The notes beneath the pieces are model-generated. The model was not told where the DNA came from, searched no databases, and saw only the letters and a list, made by a program, of their open reading frames with translations. A program made the translations under genes and the position numbers. From assembly GCA_903852585.1 (NCBI GenBank), contig CAINRG010000006.1, forward strand, positions 1 through 33,954: DNA of 33,954 nt, in the 5' to 3' direction. Positions 1 through 7,007 of the stretch are shown here, piece by piece. Source of the DNA: an uncultured Actinomycetes bacterium. Lineage in GTDB: Bacteria; Actinomycetota; Actinomycetes; Nanopelagicales; Nanopelagicaceae. How positions within the stretch are numbered: position 1 is the stretch's first letter; every line of letters begins with the position of its first letter.

Positions 1-885
1 GCCCTAGTTTCCTTTGAACGAGTATTTGAAGTTCTTGATTTGCAGCCCATGGTGAAAGACCCACTTCATCCAGTGCATTTCCCGCCCCAGCAACCAGATG
101 TTGAGTTTAAGGATGTTCGCTTTTCCTATCCAAAGGCCGACGAGATCTCTCTTGCATCACTTGAAGGCGTTGCAAAAAAGGAGATTGTAGAAAGTGGTGA
201 AGTTCTTAAAGGAATTTCATTCACAGTTCAACCCGGGACCCTTACTGCGATTGTTGGCCCATCAGGTGCGGGCAAGAGCACTATTTCCGGCTTATTGCCA
301 CGCCTTTACGACGTCACGAGTGGTTCCATCAATGTAAATGGCATCGATATCCGCGATGTCTTGATTACTGAACTTCGTTCAACCATCGGTGTGGTGACTC
401 AAGATTCTCATATGTTCCACGATTCCATCGAAGCAAATCTTCGGTATGCGCGGAAGGATGCAACCGAGGAAGAGCTATGGGCTGCTTGTGATGCTGCACA
501 AATTGGTGAATTCATCCGTGCATTGCCAAATGGATTTAATACCGTTGTAGGGGAGCGCGGGCACCGATTATCTGGTGGAGAAAAGCAAAGATTGGCCATC
601 GCTCGCTTGTTGCTCAAGGCACCAAAGATCGTGATTTTGGATGAAGCGACTGCACATTTGGATTCTGAAAACGAAGCTCTCGTTCAGGAAGCGTTGAAGA
701 GTGCGCTCAAGGATCGAACCAGCATCGTGATTGCTCACAGACTTTCAACTGTTGTGCAGGCTGATCAGATTCTCGTACTGGAAAATGGATTGATTGCTGA
801 ACGCGGAACCCATGAGGAGCTAGTCGCAAAGCAGGGTCTTTACTTTGATTTATACCAACGTCAGTCTTTAACTCCCGGCTTATAA
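1..885 (+). CDS. ABC exporter, C-terminal part (linker plus nucleotide-binding domain), 5' truncated
   Basis: This is the C-terminal portion of a fused membrane/ATPase ABC exporter. The frame is open to the first base of the window. The residues before the first possible start read ALVSFERVFEVLD, the usual link from the last membrane helix to the ATPase domain, so the gene starts upstream and no start codon should be placed here. Visible motifs are the A-loop (VRFSYP), Walker A (GPSGAGKST), Q-loop (VTQDSHMF), signature (LSGGEKQR), Walker B (IVILDEAT) and H-loop (IAHRLST), so the ATPase looks complete and active. An acidic/hydrophobic insert of about 20 residues lies between the A-loop and Walker A; I recall such inserts in other actinobacterial exporters. 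The substrate cannot be inferred. The PaiB-like gene follows after 19 nt on the same strand and is probably cotranscribed. Confidence 0.93.
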   Translation, partial: ALVSFERVFEVLDLQPMVKDPLHPVHFPPQQPDVEFKDVRFSYPKADEISLASLEGVAKKEIVESGEVLKGISFTVQPGTLTAIVGPSGAGKSTISGLLPRLYDVTSGSINVNGIDIRDVLITELRSTIGVVTQDSHMFHDSIEANLRYARKDATEEELWAACDAAQIGEFIRALPNGFNTVVGERGHRLSGGEKQRLAIARLLLKAPKIVILDEATAHLDSENEALVQEALKSALKDRTSIVIAHRLSTVVQADQILVLENGLIAERGTHEELVAKQGLYFDLYQRQSLTPGL

Positions 886-904
886 AGAGTAAGTTTCTAG
901 CCCT

Positions 905-1558
905 ATGTATATTCCAAAACCTTTTCAGATTGAAGACTGGAATGAGATCACAGCATTTGTGAAGCGCCATCCTGCAATCAATCTTGTGACTGTTGGAGAA
1001 GGTGGCTTGCCACTGGCGACACTTTTACCTGCCGTTTGGGATACAGATAATTTGAGTGAAGGTTCATATGGAACTCTCATCACACATATTTCAAAAGGAA
1101 ATCCCCAGTGGAAAGGGATTAAGAATGGCGACATTGCGCTTGCAATTATTCAAGGTGCCCAGGCATATGTCTCCCCAACAAATTACGAGAAAAAATTAAC
1201 AGACCACAAAGTTGTACCTACCTGGAATTATCAAATGGTTCACCTCACCGGGACTTTGGAGGTGAGCGAAGATAAAGAAGTTCTTCGCAAAATTGTTTCG
1301 GACTTAACTGATTTTCACGAAAAGGATCGTGCAAAGCCGTGGAGCGCAGCAGAATCAGATCCTACGTATATGGAAGCCCAACTTGCTGGGATTGTTGCAA
1401 TCACTATGAGCGTCACAAAAGTGGAAGCAAAATATAAGCTGAGCCAAAATCGAAGTGAAATTGATCAGCGGACTATCGCAGCCGATCTGACTCAATCAGA
1501 GAAACTTGAAGAGCGTTCCATCGCCGCAGAAATGCAGCGCGGAATGAATCAAGGATAA
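905..1558 (+). CDS. PaiB-like FMN-binding split-barrel protein
   Basis: A 217-residue protein of the PaiB / FMN-binding negative regulator family. Family hallmarks are visible in order: the N-terminal MYIPKPF followed by a RHP segment, GNPQW, the AYVSP motif in the middle, VVPTWNY, and near the C-terminus KLSQNR. In Bacillus, PaiB is linked to control of sporulation and protease genes. Most family members are known only as flavin-fold proteins, so a regulatory role here is an inference from the family name. The length is normal for the family. The gene follows the ABC exporter by 19 nt. Its last 10 nt overlap the end of the convergent glutamate dehydrogenase gene, so there is no room for a separate terminator between them. 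Confidence 0.85.
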   Translation: MYIPKPFQIEDWNEITAFVKRHPAINLVTVGEGGLPLATLLPAVWDTDNLSEGSYGTLITHISKGNPQWKGIKNGDIALAIIQGAQAYVSPTNYEKKLTDHKVVPTWNYQMVHLTGTLEVSEDKEVLRKIVSDLTDFHEKDRAKPWSAAESDPTYMEAQLAGIVAITMSVTKVEAKYKLSQNRSEIDQRTIAADLTQSEKLEERSIAAEMQRGMNQG

Positions 1559-2799
1559 AGTCCACGCAATTTGTGGGCTTCTGCAACACGGCTCACTCCA
1601 AGCATCATTGCCGCTTCGCGCCAAGTAACTTTTTTGGAATCTGCCATCGCTTCAACTTCTCGAACTGATTTCATCAAAATCTCATTGAGATTCTGCTTCA
1701 CTTCATCAGCGCTCCAGAAGTAATTCTGCTTATCTTGAACCCACTCGAAGTAAGAGACGATTACACCACCGGCGTTAGCCAAAATATCTGGAACAACGAG
1801 AATGCCCTTGTCCTTCATGATGGCATCGCCTTCAGGTGTTGTTGGGGCGTTTGCACCCTCAACAACAATCTTTGCTTGAATGCCCACTGCAGTCTTTTCA
1901 GTGATTGCATCAGCGAGTGCTGCAGGAATAAGGACATCAGCCTTGAAATGAAGGAGTTCCTCATTCGTCAGTTTTTCACTCCCTGGAACATTGATGTTTC
2001 CAGTGGATTTGAAATGCTCCCAAACATCGTTAATGGATTTAAATCCGGTGATTGCTCCGTGAACATCGCTAACAGCCACAACCTTCATACCCATCGCTTC
2101 GCATGCGACTGCGGCCCAATAACCGACCTTGCCAAATCCTTGGATGGCTACGGTGGCGTTTTGTGGGTCGATTCCACGAACGCGGAGCGCTTCGCGGGCA
2201 GCGATTGCTACGCCATCGCCTGTAGCGGATGTGCGCCCGAGGGATCCACCAAGAACGATTGGTTTTCCTGTCACAACACCAGGAACAGAGAAACCGGCAT
2301 TTACAGAGTATGTATCCATCATCCACGCCATATTTCGTTCATCAGTTCCAACATCAGGGGCTGGGATATCGCGCTCTGGTCCAATGATCGGCAAAATTTC
2401 AGATGTATAGCGACGTGTGAGACGTTCGTTTTCAGCAAGTGAGAGTGAACCGGCATCGACAGCGATGCCACCCTTTGCGCCACCATATGGAAGATTTGTG
2501 AGTGCACATTTCCATGTCATCAACATCGCGAGAGCTATTGTCTCGTTCATATCGATATCGGGATGGAAACGAACGCCACCCTTTGAGGGACCACGAGTAG
2601 TTGAGTATTGAACGCGGTATCCGCGATACATTTCAACATTTCCATTGTCGCGACGAAGTGGAACTGCAACTTCAAGAACGCGTCGTGGGGTGGATAAGGT
2701 TTGCCAATCATTCTCTGAAAGTCCAAGCTGATGTACTGCTTGCTTTAATTGAGAAAGGGCTGTGTCGAGTGCTGACTCCGTTGTCATGAAATTGAGCAT
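1549..2799 (-). CDS. gdhA: NAD(P)-dependent glutamate dehydrogenase
   Basis: A 416-residue Glu/Leu/Phe/Val dehydrogenase, catalysing reversible oxidative deamination of glutamate to 2-oxoglutarate and ammonia in the cytoplasm. The N-terminal catalytic domain has GGVRFHP, the lysine-containing LPYGGAKGG (Lys109) and PAPDVGT with the catalytic Asp149. A Rossmann domain follows with GFGKVG at residues 221-226, and then NAGGVIVSYFEW near the C-terminus. The cofactor preference (NAD or NADP) cannot be read safely. Two starts are possible: ATG at 2799, used here, or an in-frame ATG at 2787 (MTTES). A -10-like TACTGT lies 9 nt before the first, which favours a nearly leaderless mRNA. The gene is divergent from the acetyltransferase at 2820 with a 20-nt gap and overlaps the PaiB-like gene by 10 nt at its 3' end. 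Confidence 0.9.
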   Translation of the reverse strand: MLNFMTTESALDTALSQLKQAVHQLGLSENDWQTLSTPRRVLEVAVPLRRDNGNVEMYRGYRVQYSTTRGPSKGGVRFHPDIDMNETIALAMLMTWKCALTNLPYGGAKGGIAVDAGSLSLAENERLTRRYTSEILPIIGPERDIPAPDVGTDERNMAWMMDTYSVNAGFSVPGVVTGKPIVLGGSLGRTSATGDGVAIAAREALRVRGIDPQNATVAIQGFGKVGYWAAVACEAMGMKVVAVSDVHGAITGFKSINDVWEHFKSTGNINVPGSEKLTNEELLHFKADVLIPAALADAITEKTAVGIQAKIVVEGANAPTTPEGDAIMKDKGILVVPDILANAGGVIVSYFEWVQDKQNYFWSADEVKQNLNEILMKSVREVEAMADSKKVTWREAAMMLGVSRVAEAHKLRGLYP

Positions 2800-2807
2800 A
2801 CTCTCGC

Positions 2808-2814
2808 TACAGTA
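2808..2814. promoter_or_regulatory. Shared divergent -10 element (gdhA / GNAT gene)
   Basis: The heptamer TACAGTA reads as -10 hexamer TACAGT on the plus strand (2808-2813), exactly 6 nt before the GTG of the acetyltransferase. On the minus strand it reads as TACTGT (2809-2814), 9 nt before the ATG of gdhA. The gap between the two genes is only 20 nt, so both promoters must overlap. No clear -35 was seen on either side. Confidence 0.55.
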
Positions 2815-2819
2815 CCTTT

Positions 2820-3527
2820 GTGAATAACGTAGATGTGAAAGAACTCATAACTATCGATGAACAATCGATGGCACGGGCAATTTTTGATGAAGTTTGGCCA
2901 GTAATGGGTGGTGGCACTGAAGTTACGCCTAACTTAATGCAGGCACTTGTGCATAATGGCGCTTACCTTTCTGGAGCGTTTGTCGAAGGAAAAATCGCTG
3001 GCGCAGCCTTCGCCTTCCCTTCAATCACAGATGAGTTGCATTTACATTCGCATATGACAGCAACACTTCCGCAATTTCGTGATTCCGGTGTTGGCACTGC
3101 CCTAAAAATGCACCAATACAAATGGGCCCGTGCTGCAGGTTATAAATCAATACGTTGGACATTTGATCCACTTGTTCGCCGAAATGCAAAAGTGAATATT
3201 GTGAAGCTCGGCGTTGACGTAATTGGCTACTATCCAAATTTTTATGGAGCGATGCCAGATATGTTGAATTCAGGGGATGAATCAGACCGCCTCATGGCGC
3301 GCTGGGATCTCACTGATGAACTCCCGCTTGTTCGCCCACTCGTAACAAAGATCCCTGATGGTGCGATGAGAATTGCTATCCCCGAAGATATTGTGAAGCT
3401 TCGTGGAGAAGACCCAGCAAAAGCGAAGGAGTGGCGCATGAATGTCCGCCAAGTCTTTATGAACGCCCTAAAAAATAAGCGCGAGCTTGTTGGCTTTTCC
3501 GATAACAACGAATACATTCTTATCTAA
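2820..3527 (+). CDS. GNAT-family N-acyltransferase (COG3375-like)
   Basis: A 235-residue acetyltransferase-fold protein of the group often placed next to MenC/N-acylamino-acid racemase genes. The acyl-CoA binding loop is visible as RDSGVGTALK around residues 87-96, followed by KWARAAGYKSIRWTFDPL. The later segment with asparagine and YYPNFYG is typical of this group. The family transfers an acyl group (acetyl or succinyl) from CoA to an amine. In some bacteria the partner trio is a succinyltransferase, an N-succinylamino-acid racemase and a desuccinylase acting on D-amino acids. The start is GTG at 2820 with a -10 hexamer 6 nt upstream and no Shine-Dalgarno, so a leaderless transcript is likely. 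The stop overlaps the next ATG by 1 nt (TAATG), indicating translational coupling. Confidence 0.8.
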   Translation: MNNVDVKELITIDEQSMARAIFDEVWPVMGGGTEVTPNLMQALVHNGAYLSGAFVEGKIAGAAFAFPSITDELHLHSHMTATLPQFRDSGVGTALKMHQYKWARAAGYKSIRWTFDPLVRRNAKVNIVKLGVDVIGYYPNFYGAMPDMLNSGDESDRLMARWDLTDELPLVRPLVTKIPDGAMRIAIPEDIVKLRGEDPAKAKEWRMNVRQVFMNALKNKRELVGFSDNNEYILI

Positions 3528-4633
3528 TGAAGATTCAAGAATTCGAGCTTCGCACAATTCTCTTGCCATTGGTGCGCCCATTCCGCACATCCTTTGGAAC
3601 TCAGACTTCTCGCGAGGTGCTTGTCGTTAAGGTCACTGATGAGAATGGGAATGTGGGTTGGGCCGAAGATGTAGCCATGTCTGAACCGCTGTATTCGCCA
3701 GAATATGTTGCAGGAAATCTGGATCTCATTAAACGTTTTCTTATCCCAGCTCTCTTTGAGCGAAGTGAAATTCGCGCCGAAGATATTGCCGAAGTTTTGG
3801 CCCCATATCTTGGCGCTCCGATGGCAAAAGCAGCACTTGAGACGGCGATTTTAGATGCCCAACTTCGAGGCGAAAAAAAGAGCCTTGCTTCGTATCTTGG
3901 TGCGACAAAGAGCAAGGTCGAATGCGGAGTCTCGGTTGGTATTGCTCCTTCGATTGATGCATTGCTCGAAGAAGTTGGCTCGTACATTGATGCCGGTTAT
4001 CGACGTATAAAATTAAAAATTGAGCCAGGCTGGGATATTGAGCCTGTACGAATTGTTCGTGAAACATGGCCAACAATTCCTTTGCAAGTCGATGCAAATC
4101 AGGCATATGCGCGAAACGATGGAGATCATTTGGCGAAACTAGATCCCTACAATCTTTTGCTCATTGAACAACCACTCGATGAACATGACATTTTGGGCCA
4201 TGCTGGTCTTGCAAAGAAAGTAAAGACTCCAATCTGTCTTGATGAATCCATAGTCTCTTTACGTGCCGCCGAAGATGCTTTGGCTCTTGAAGCGACAACA
4301 GTTATCAATATCAAACCGGGCCGTGTTGGTGGATACCTTGAATCGGTGCGCATCCATGACCTTTGTGTTGAACGAAAGATTCCTGTCTGGTGCGGCGGAA
4401 TGCTTGAAACAGGAATCGGACGTGCGGCCAATCTCGCACTTGCAGCAATGCCTGGATTTACTTTGCCGGGGGATACATCGGCTTCATCGCGCTACTTCAA
4501 GGTTGATGTCACCGATCCCTTTGTGATGGACGATGGATATTTGGATGTTCCAACCGGCTATGGCATTGGCGTTGAGCCGCACATGGATTTCTTGGAAGAG
4601 ATCACAAAATCTAAAGAAATCGTTACACGGTAA
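3527..4633 (+). CDS. o-Succinylbenzoate synthase / N-acylamino-acid racemase family enolase-superfamily enzyme
   Basis: A 368-residue member of the muconate-lactonizing subgroup of the enolase superfamily. All catalytic residues are in place: Lys162-x-Lys164 (IKLKIEPG), metal ligands Asp189 (VDANQAY), Glu214 (LIEQPL) and Asp239 (CLDES), and the second base Lys263 (NIKPGRVGG). The GGMLETGIGR segment follows. The family contains both OSBS (menaquinone synthesis) and N-acyl/N-succinylamino-acid racemases, and some members do both. The length and residue numbering are, from memory, nearly identical to the Amycolatopsis racemase. The coupled GNAT gene upstream and the absence of any other men gene favour the amino-acid racemase role, but OSBS cannot be excluded. 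No M20-type deacylase gene lies nearby. Confidence 0.85.
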   Translation: MKIQEFELRTILLPLVRPFRTSFGTQTSREVLVVKVTDENGNVGWAEDVAMSEPLYSPEYVAGNLDLIKRFLIPALFERSEIRAEDIAEVLAPYLGAPMAKAALETAILDAQLRGEKKSLASYLGATKSKVECGVSVGIAPSIDALLEEVGSYIDAGYRRIKLKIEPGWDIEPVRIVRETWPTIPLQVDANQAYARNDGDHLAKLDPYNLLLIEQPLDEHDILGHAGLAKKVKTPICLDESIVSLRAAEDALALEATTVINIKPGRVGGYLESVRIHDLCVERKIPVWCGGMLETGIGRAANLALAAMPGFTLPGDTSASSRYFKVDVTDPFVMDDGYLDVPTGYGIGVEPHMDFLEEITKSKEIVTR

Positions 4634-4646
4634 TTTAGAAAATCTC

Positions 4647-4676
4647 TTGTCGCGGGCTTATACCCACCCGTACCGT
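4647..4676 (+). promoter_or_regulatory. Candidate promoter for trpB2
   Basis: TTGTCG at 4647-4652 and TACCGT at 4671-4676 are separated by 18 nt, a reasonable housekeeping sigma match in the 77-nt gap before trpB2. Unlike many genes in the window, trpB2 has a leader and a Shine-Dalgarno-like AAGGGG (4698-4703) 7 nt before its ATG. Confidence 0.45.
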
Positions 4677-4710
4677 TAGCCACTCGAACCTACTACCAAG
4701 GGGCTAATAC

Positions 4711-6087
4711 ATGGGACTCAATAACGATCCGCATTCCTTCACAAAGATCACTCTTGATGAAAGTGAAATGCCAACGCAGTGGTACAACATCGTTCCGGAT
4801 CTTCCATCACCTCCACCACCACCATTACACCCAGGAACGCATGAACCTGTTGGCCCTGCAGATCTTGCGCCGCTCTTCCCAATGGATTTGATCATGCAGG
4901 AAGTTTCTACAGATTCGTATATCGATATTCCGGGAGAAGTTCTCGATGTTTATCGCACATGGCGCCCATCTCCACTTTTTCGCGCTCGTCGCCTCGAAAA
5001 ACTTCTTGATACTCCTGCACGTATTTATTACAAGTATGAAGGCGTATCTCCTGCAGGTTCACATAAAACAAATACCTCAGTTCCTCAGGCCTATTACAAC
5101 AAGAAGGCTGGAATTAAAAAACTCACAACCGAAACCGGTGCAGGTCAATGGGGAACCGCGCTTTCATTTGCCTGCGCACTCTTCGATTTGGAATGTGAAG
5201 TTTGGCAAGTCGGTGGCTCTTATGACATGAAGCCATATCGCCGATTAATGATGGAAGTTTTCGGTGCAAAGGTTCATCGCTCACCTTCGCAATTGACTGA
5301 AGCTGGTCGTCGCCTTGCTGCAGACCCAAAGAACCTTTCAGGCTCTCTCGGTATTGCAATTTCAGAAGCGGTTGAAGCCGCAGTTCAAGATCCATCGATT
5401 GCATATGCACTCGGCTCGGTTTTGAATCACGTTCTCTTGCACCAAACAATCATCGGAGAAGAAGCGCTCTTACAGCTGGCAAAGGTTGGGGAAACGCCTG
5501 ATCTTCTCGTGGGTTGCACCGGTGGCGGATCTAACTTCGCCGGTCTCTCATTCCCATTCATGCGCGAGAAGATGAAGGGGAAGATGAACCCTGAAATTCG
5601 CGCAGTTGAGCCAGCCTCATGTCCTTCACTCACTCGTGGAACCTACGCTTATGACTTTGGTGATACTGCCGGAATGACACCATTGATGAAGATGCACACA
5701 TTGGGTCACGATTTCATTCCAGATCCAATTCATGCCGGTGGCCTTCGCTATCACGGCATGGCACCTCTTGTTTCTCATATCTACGAGCTTGGCATGATGA
5801 CCGCAACAACCGTTGGACAGAAGGAATGTTTCGAGGCTGCTGTGCAGTTTGCTCGCACAGAAGGAATCGTTCCAGCCCCAGAACCTACTCACGCAATTGC
5901 CGTTGCCATTCAGGAGGCGTTGAAGGCGAAGGAGACAGGTGAGGAGAAGGTGATCCTTACAGCCCTCTGCGGACACGGACACTTCGATCTTGCCGCTTAT
6001 GACCAATTCCTCAGTGGAAATATGATTGACTCCCAGCTTCTCGATGCAGACTTCGAGGCCGCACTAGCCGCAATCCCTACAATTTAA
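4711..6087 (+). CDS. trpB2: Tryptophan synthase beta-like PLP enzyme TrpB2
   Basis: A 458-residue TrpB2-type enzyme, the longer, stand-alone branch of the tryptophan synthase beta family. The N-terminal proline-rich stretch (residues 28-42, with five consecutive Pro), the PLP lysine in GSHKTNT (Lys119), ETGAGQWG (Glu141) and the phosphate-binding GCTGGGSN are visible. The family condenses indole with serine or, in some members, phosphoserine to give tryptophan. No trpA or other trp gene is adjacent, so indole salvage or moonlighting is as plausible as de novo synthesis. The ATG at 4711 has an AAGGGG ribosome-binding site. The small secreted protein follows 13 nt later and a strong terminator closes the pair. 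Confidence 0.93.
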   Translation: MGLNNDPHSFTKITLDESEMPTQWYNIVPDLPSPPPPPLHPGTHEPVGPADLAPLFPMDLIMQEVSTDSYIDIPGEVLDVYRTWRPSPLFRARRLEKLLDTPARIYYKYEGVSPAGSHKTNTSVPQAYYNKKAGIKKLTTETGAGQWGTALSFACALFDLECEVWQVGGSYDMKPYRRLMMEVFGAKVHRSPSQLTEAGRRLAADPKNLSGSLGIAISEAVEAAVQDPSIAYALGSVLNHVLLHQTIIGEEALLQLAKVGETPDLLVGCTGGGSNFAGLSFPFMREKMKGKMNPEIRAVEPASCPSLTRGTYAYDFGDTAGMTPLMKMHTLGHDFIPDPIHAGGLRYHGMAPLVSHIYELGMMTATTVGQKECFEAAVQFARTEGIVPAPEPTHAIAVAIQEALKAKETGEEKVILTALCGHGHFDLAAYDQFLSGNMIDSQLLDADFEAALAAIPTI

Positions 6088-6100
6088 AGGACTCCTATAT

Positions 6101-6340
6101 ATGAAGAAGATTCTTGCAGCAGCACTTGTACTCGGAGTTGTTATCCCAACAGCTTCCCACGCAGCAACTACTACAAAGAAGCCAGCCGTAAAGGTAGCAG
6201 CCGGAAAAGAAGGAACTGCAACTCACGAAATGTCTGAAGCAACTTCTGGTACTGGCGAAGAAGGAACAAAGAAAGTTGCAAAGGCAAAGACTTCTGTCAT
6301 TAAGAAGAAGGTAACAACAAAGGCAAAGCCAAAAAAGTAA
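6101..6340 (+). CDS. Small secreted lysine-rich protein, function unknown
   Basis: A 79-residue protein with a clear Sec signal peptide: two N-terminal lysines, a hydrophobic core, and a likely cleavage after the Ala of the SHA motif at residue 21. The mature part is about 58 residues with roughly 15 lysines and many Ala and Thr, no Cys and no predicted fold. The C-terminus is almost pure Lys/Thr/Ala/Val. It could bind a polyanion such as teichoic acid, nucleic acid or phosphate-rich polymer at the surface, but that is speculation; I do not recognise a family. AAAGGA lies about 8 nt before the ATG. It sits 13 nt after trpB2 and just before the strong terminator, so it is probably cotranscribed with trpB2. 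Confidence 0.75.
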   Translation: MKKILAAALVLGVVIPTASHAATTTKKPAVKVAAGKEGTATHEMSEATSGTGEEGTKKVAKAKTSVIKKKVTTKAKPKK

Positions 6341-6350
6341 TTCATCATTA

Positions 6351-6385
6351 AAAAAGCCCCGGTGAATAAATCACCGGGGCTTTTT
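6351..6385. terminator. Bidirectional rho-independent terminator
   Basis: A perfect 15-bp inverted repeat, AAAAAGCCCCGGTGA against its complement, with a 5-nt ATAAA loop. A-tract and T-tract on both sides make it work in either direction. It lies between the convergent small secreted protein gene and ctaE, and is the only textbook intrinsic terminator I found in the window. Confidence 0.95.
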
Positions 6386-6395
6386 ACTTTAGGTA

Positions 6396-7007
6396 TTAGA
6401 TGATGCCTGTTGTAATTGCACAGAGCACCGCAGAGATTGCAATCCATGTAAACCATGAACTTGCAGTCAATTGGCGCCAGTATTCAAGTGTTGGATCTAC
6501 CTTTGCACGTGAGCGACGAATAAAGAGACCAAGCGCGAGGAATGTGCCAATGATGTAGTGGAACATATTTGCTCCACCTAAAACGGCCCAGTTAGAGGCA
6601 TATGCGCCTTCAAAGAAGTGGCGTCCGCCATCATCAACTGAGATGAATGGCATGTGTGCTAGTTGGTGCCATTGGAGATATCCACCAACGAGCATTGACA
6701 GAAGGACGATTCCAGAAGTAACGACATTACGAGATTTCGCACCGATCTTGTGAGCGATTGCCGCTATGACAAGCGGAGCGGCAACAACCCAACCAGTTGA
6801 TGCAGAAAGTGTGTGGCCTCCCTTAGGAACCCATCCACCATTTGCATTCAACCCACGGAGATAGAAGTACGAGAAAATCATTGCTACGACAAATGCTGCG
6901 TCAGCAACGATGAGCAAGCGAACGCCTAGGCGCTCACGACGACCAACAACTGCTGGTGCATCGTGATGGATATGGAAGGTGTGATTAGCACTGGTATCTG
7001 TAGACAT
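6396..7007 (-). CDS. ctaE: Cytochrome c oxidase subunit III
   Basis: A 203-residue heme-copper oxidase subunit III of the short, roughly five-helix form. Visible features are the RRERLG stretch before helix 1, the FSYFYLRG motif at the end of helix 1, FFEGAYASNW, and NMFHYIIGTFLALGLF with the conserved His. It is an integral membrane protein that stabilises the subunit I proton uptake path. It is the last gene of the minus-strand cox operon (cupredoxin, ctaC, ctaD, ctaE). Its ATG overlaps the ctaD stop by 1 nt (TAATG), and the bidirectional terminator lies just past its end. Confidence 0.93.
   Translation of the reverse strand: MSTDTSANHTFHIHHDAPAVVGRRERLGVRLLIVADAAFVVAMIFSYFYLRGLNANGGWVPKGGHTLSASTGWVVAAPLVIAAIAHKIGAKSRNVVTSGIVLLSMLVGGYLQWHQLAHMPFISVDDGGRHFFEGAYASNWAVLGGANMFHYIIGTFLALGLFIRRSRAKVDPTLEYWRQLTASSWFTWIAISAVLCAITTGII

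Noticed and set aside
1735-2442. A 235-codon open frame on the plus strand inside gdhA
   Set aside because: It is fully antisense to a well-supported gene, has a Cys-rich composition with no recognisable motif, and no promoter or ribosome-binding site. It is a frame shadow.
4798-4836. CCA/CACC-rich microrepeat near the trpB2 start
   Set aside because: It encodes the proline-rich linker that is normal in the TrpB2 family, so it is coding sequence and not a separate repeat.
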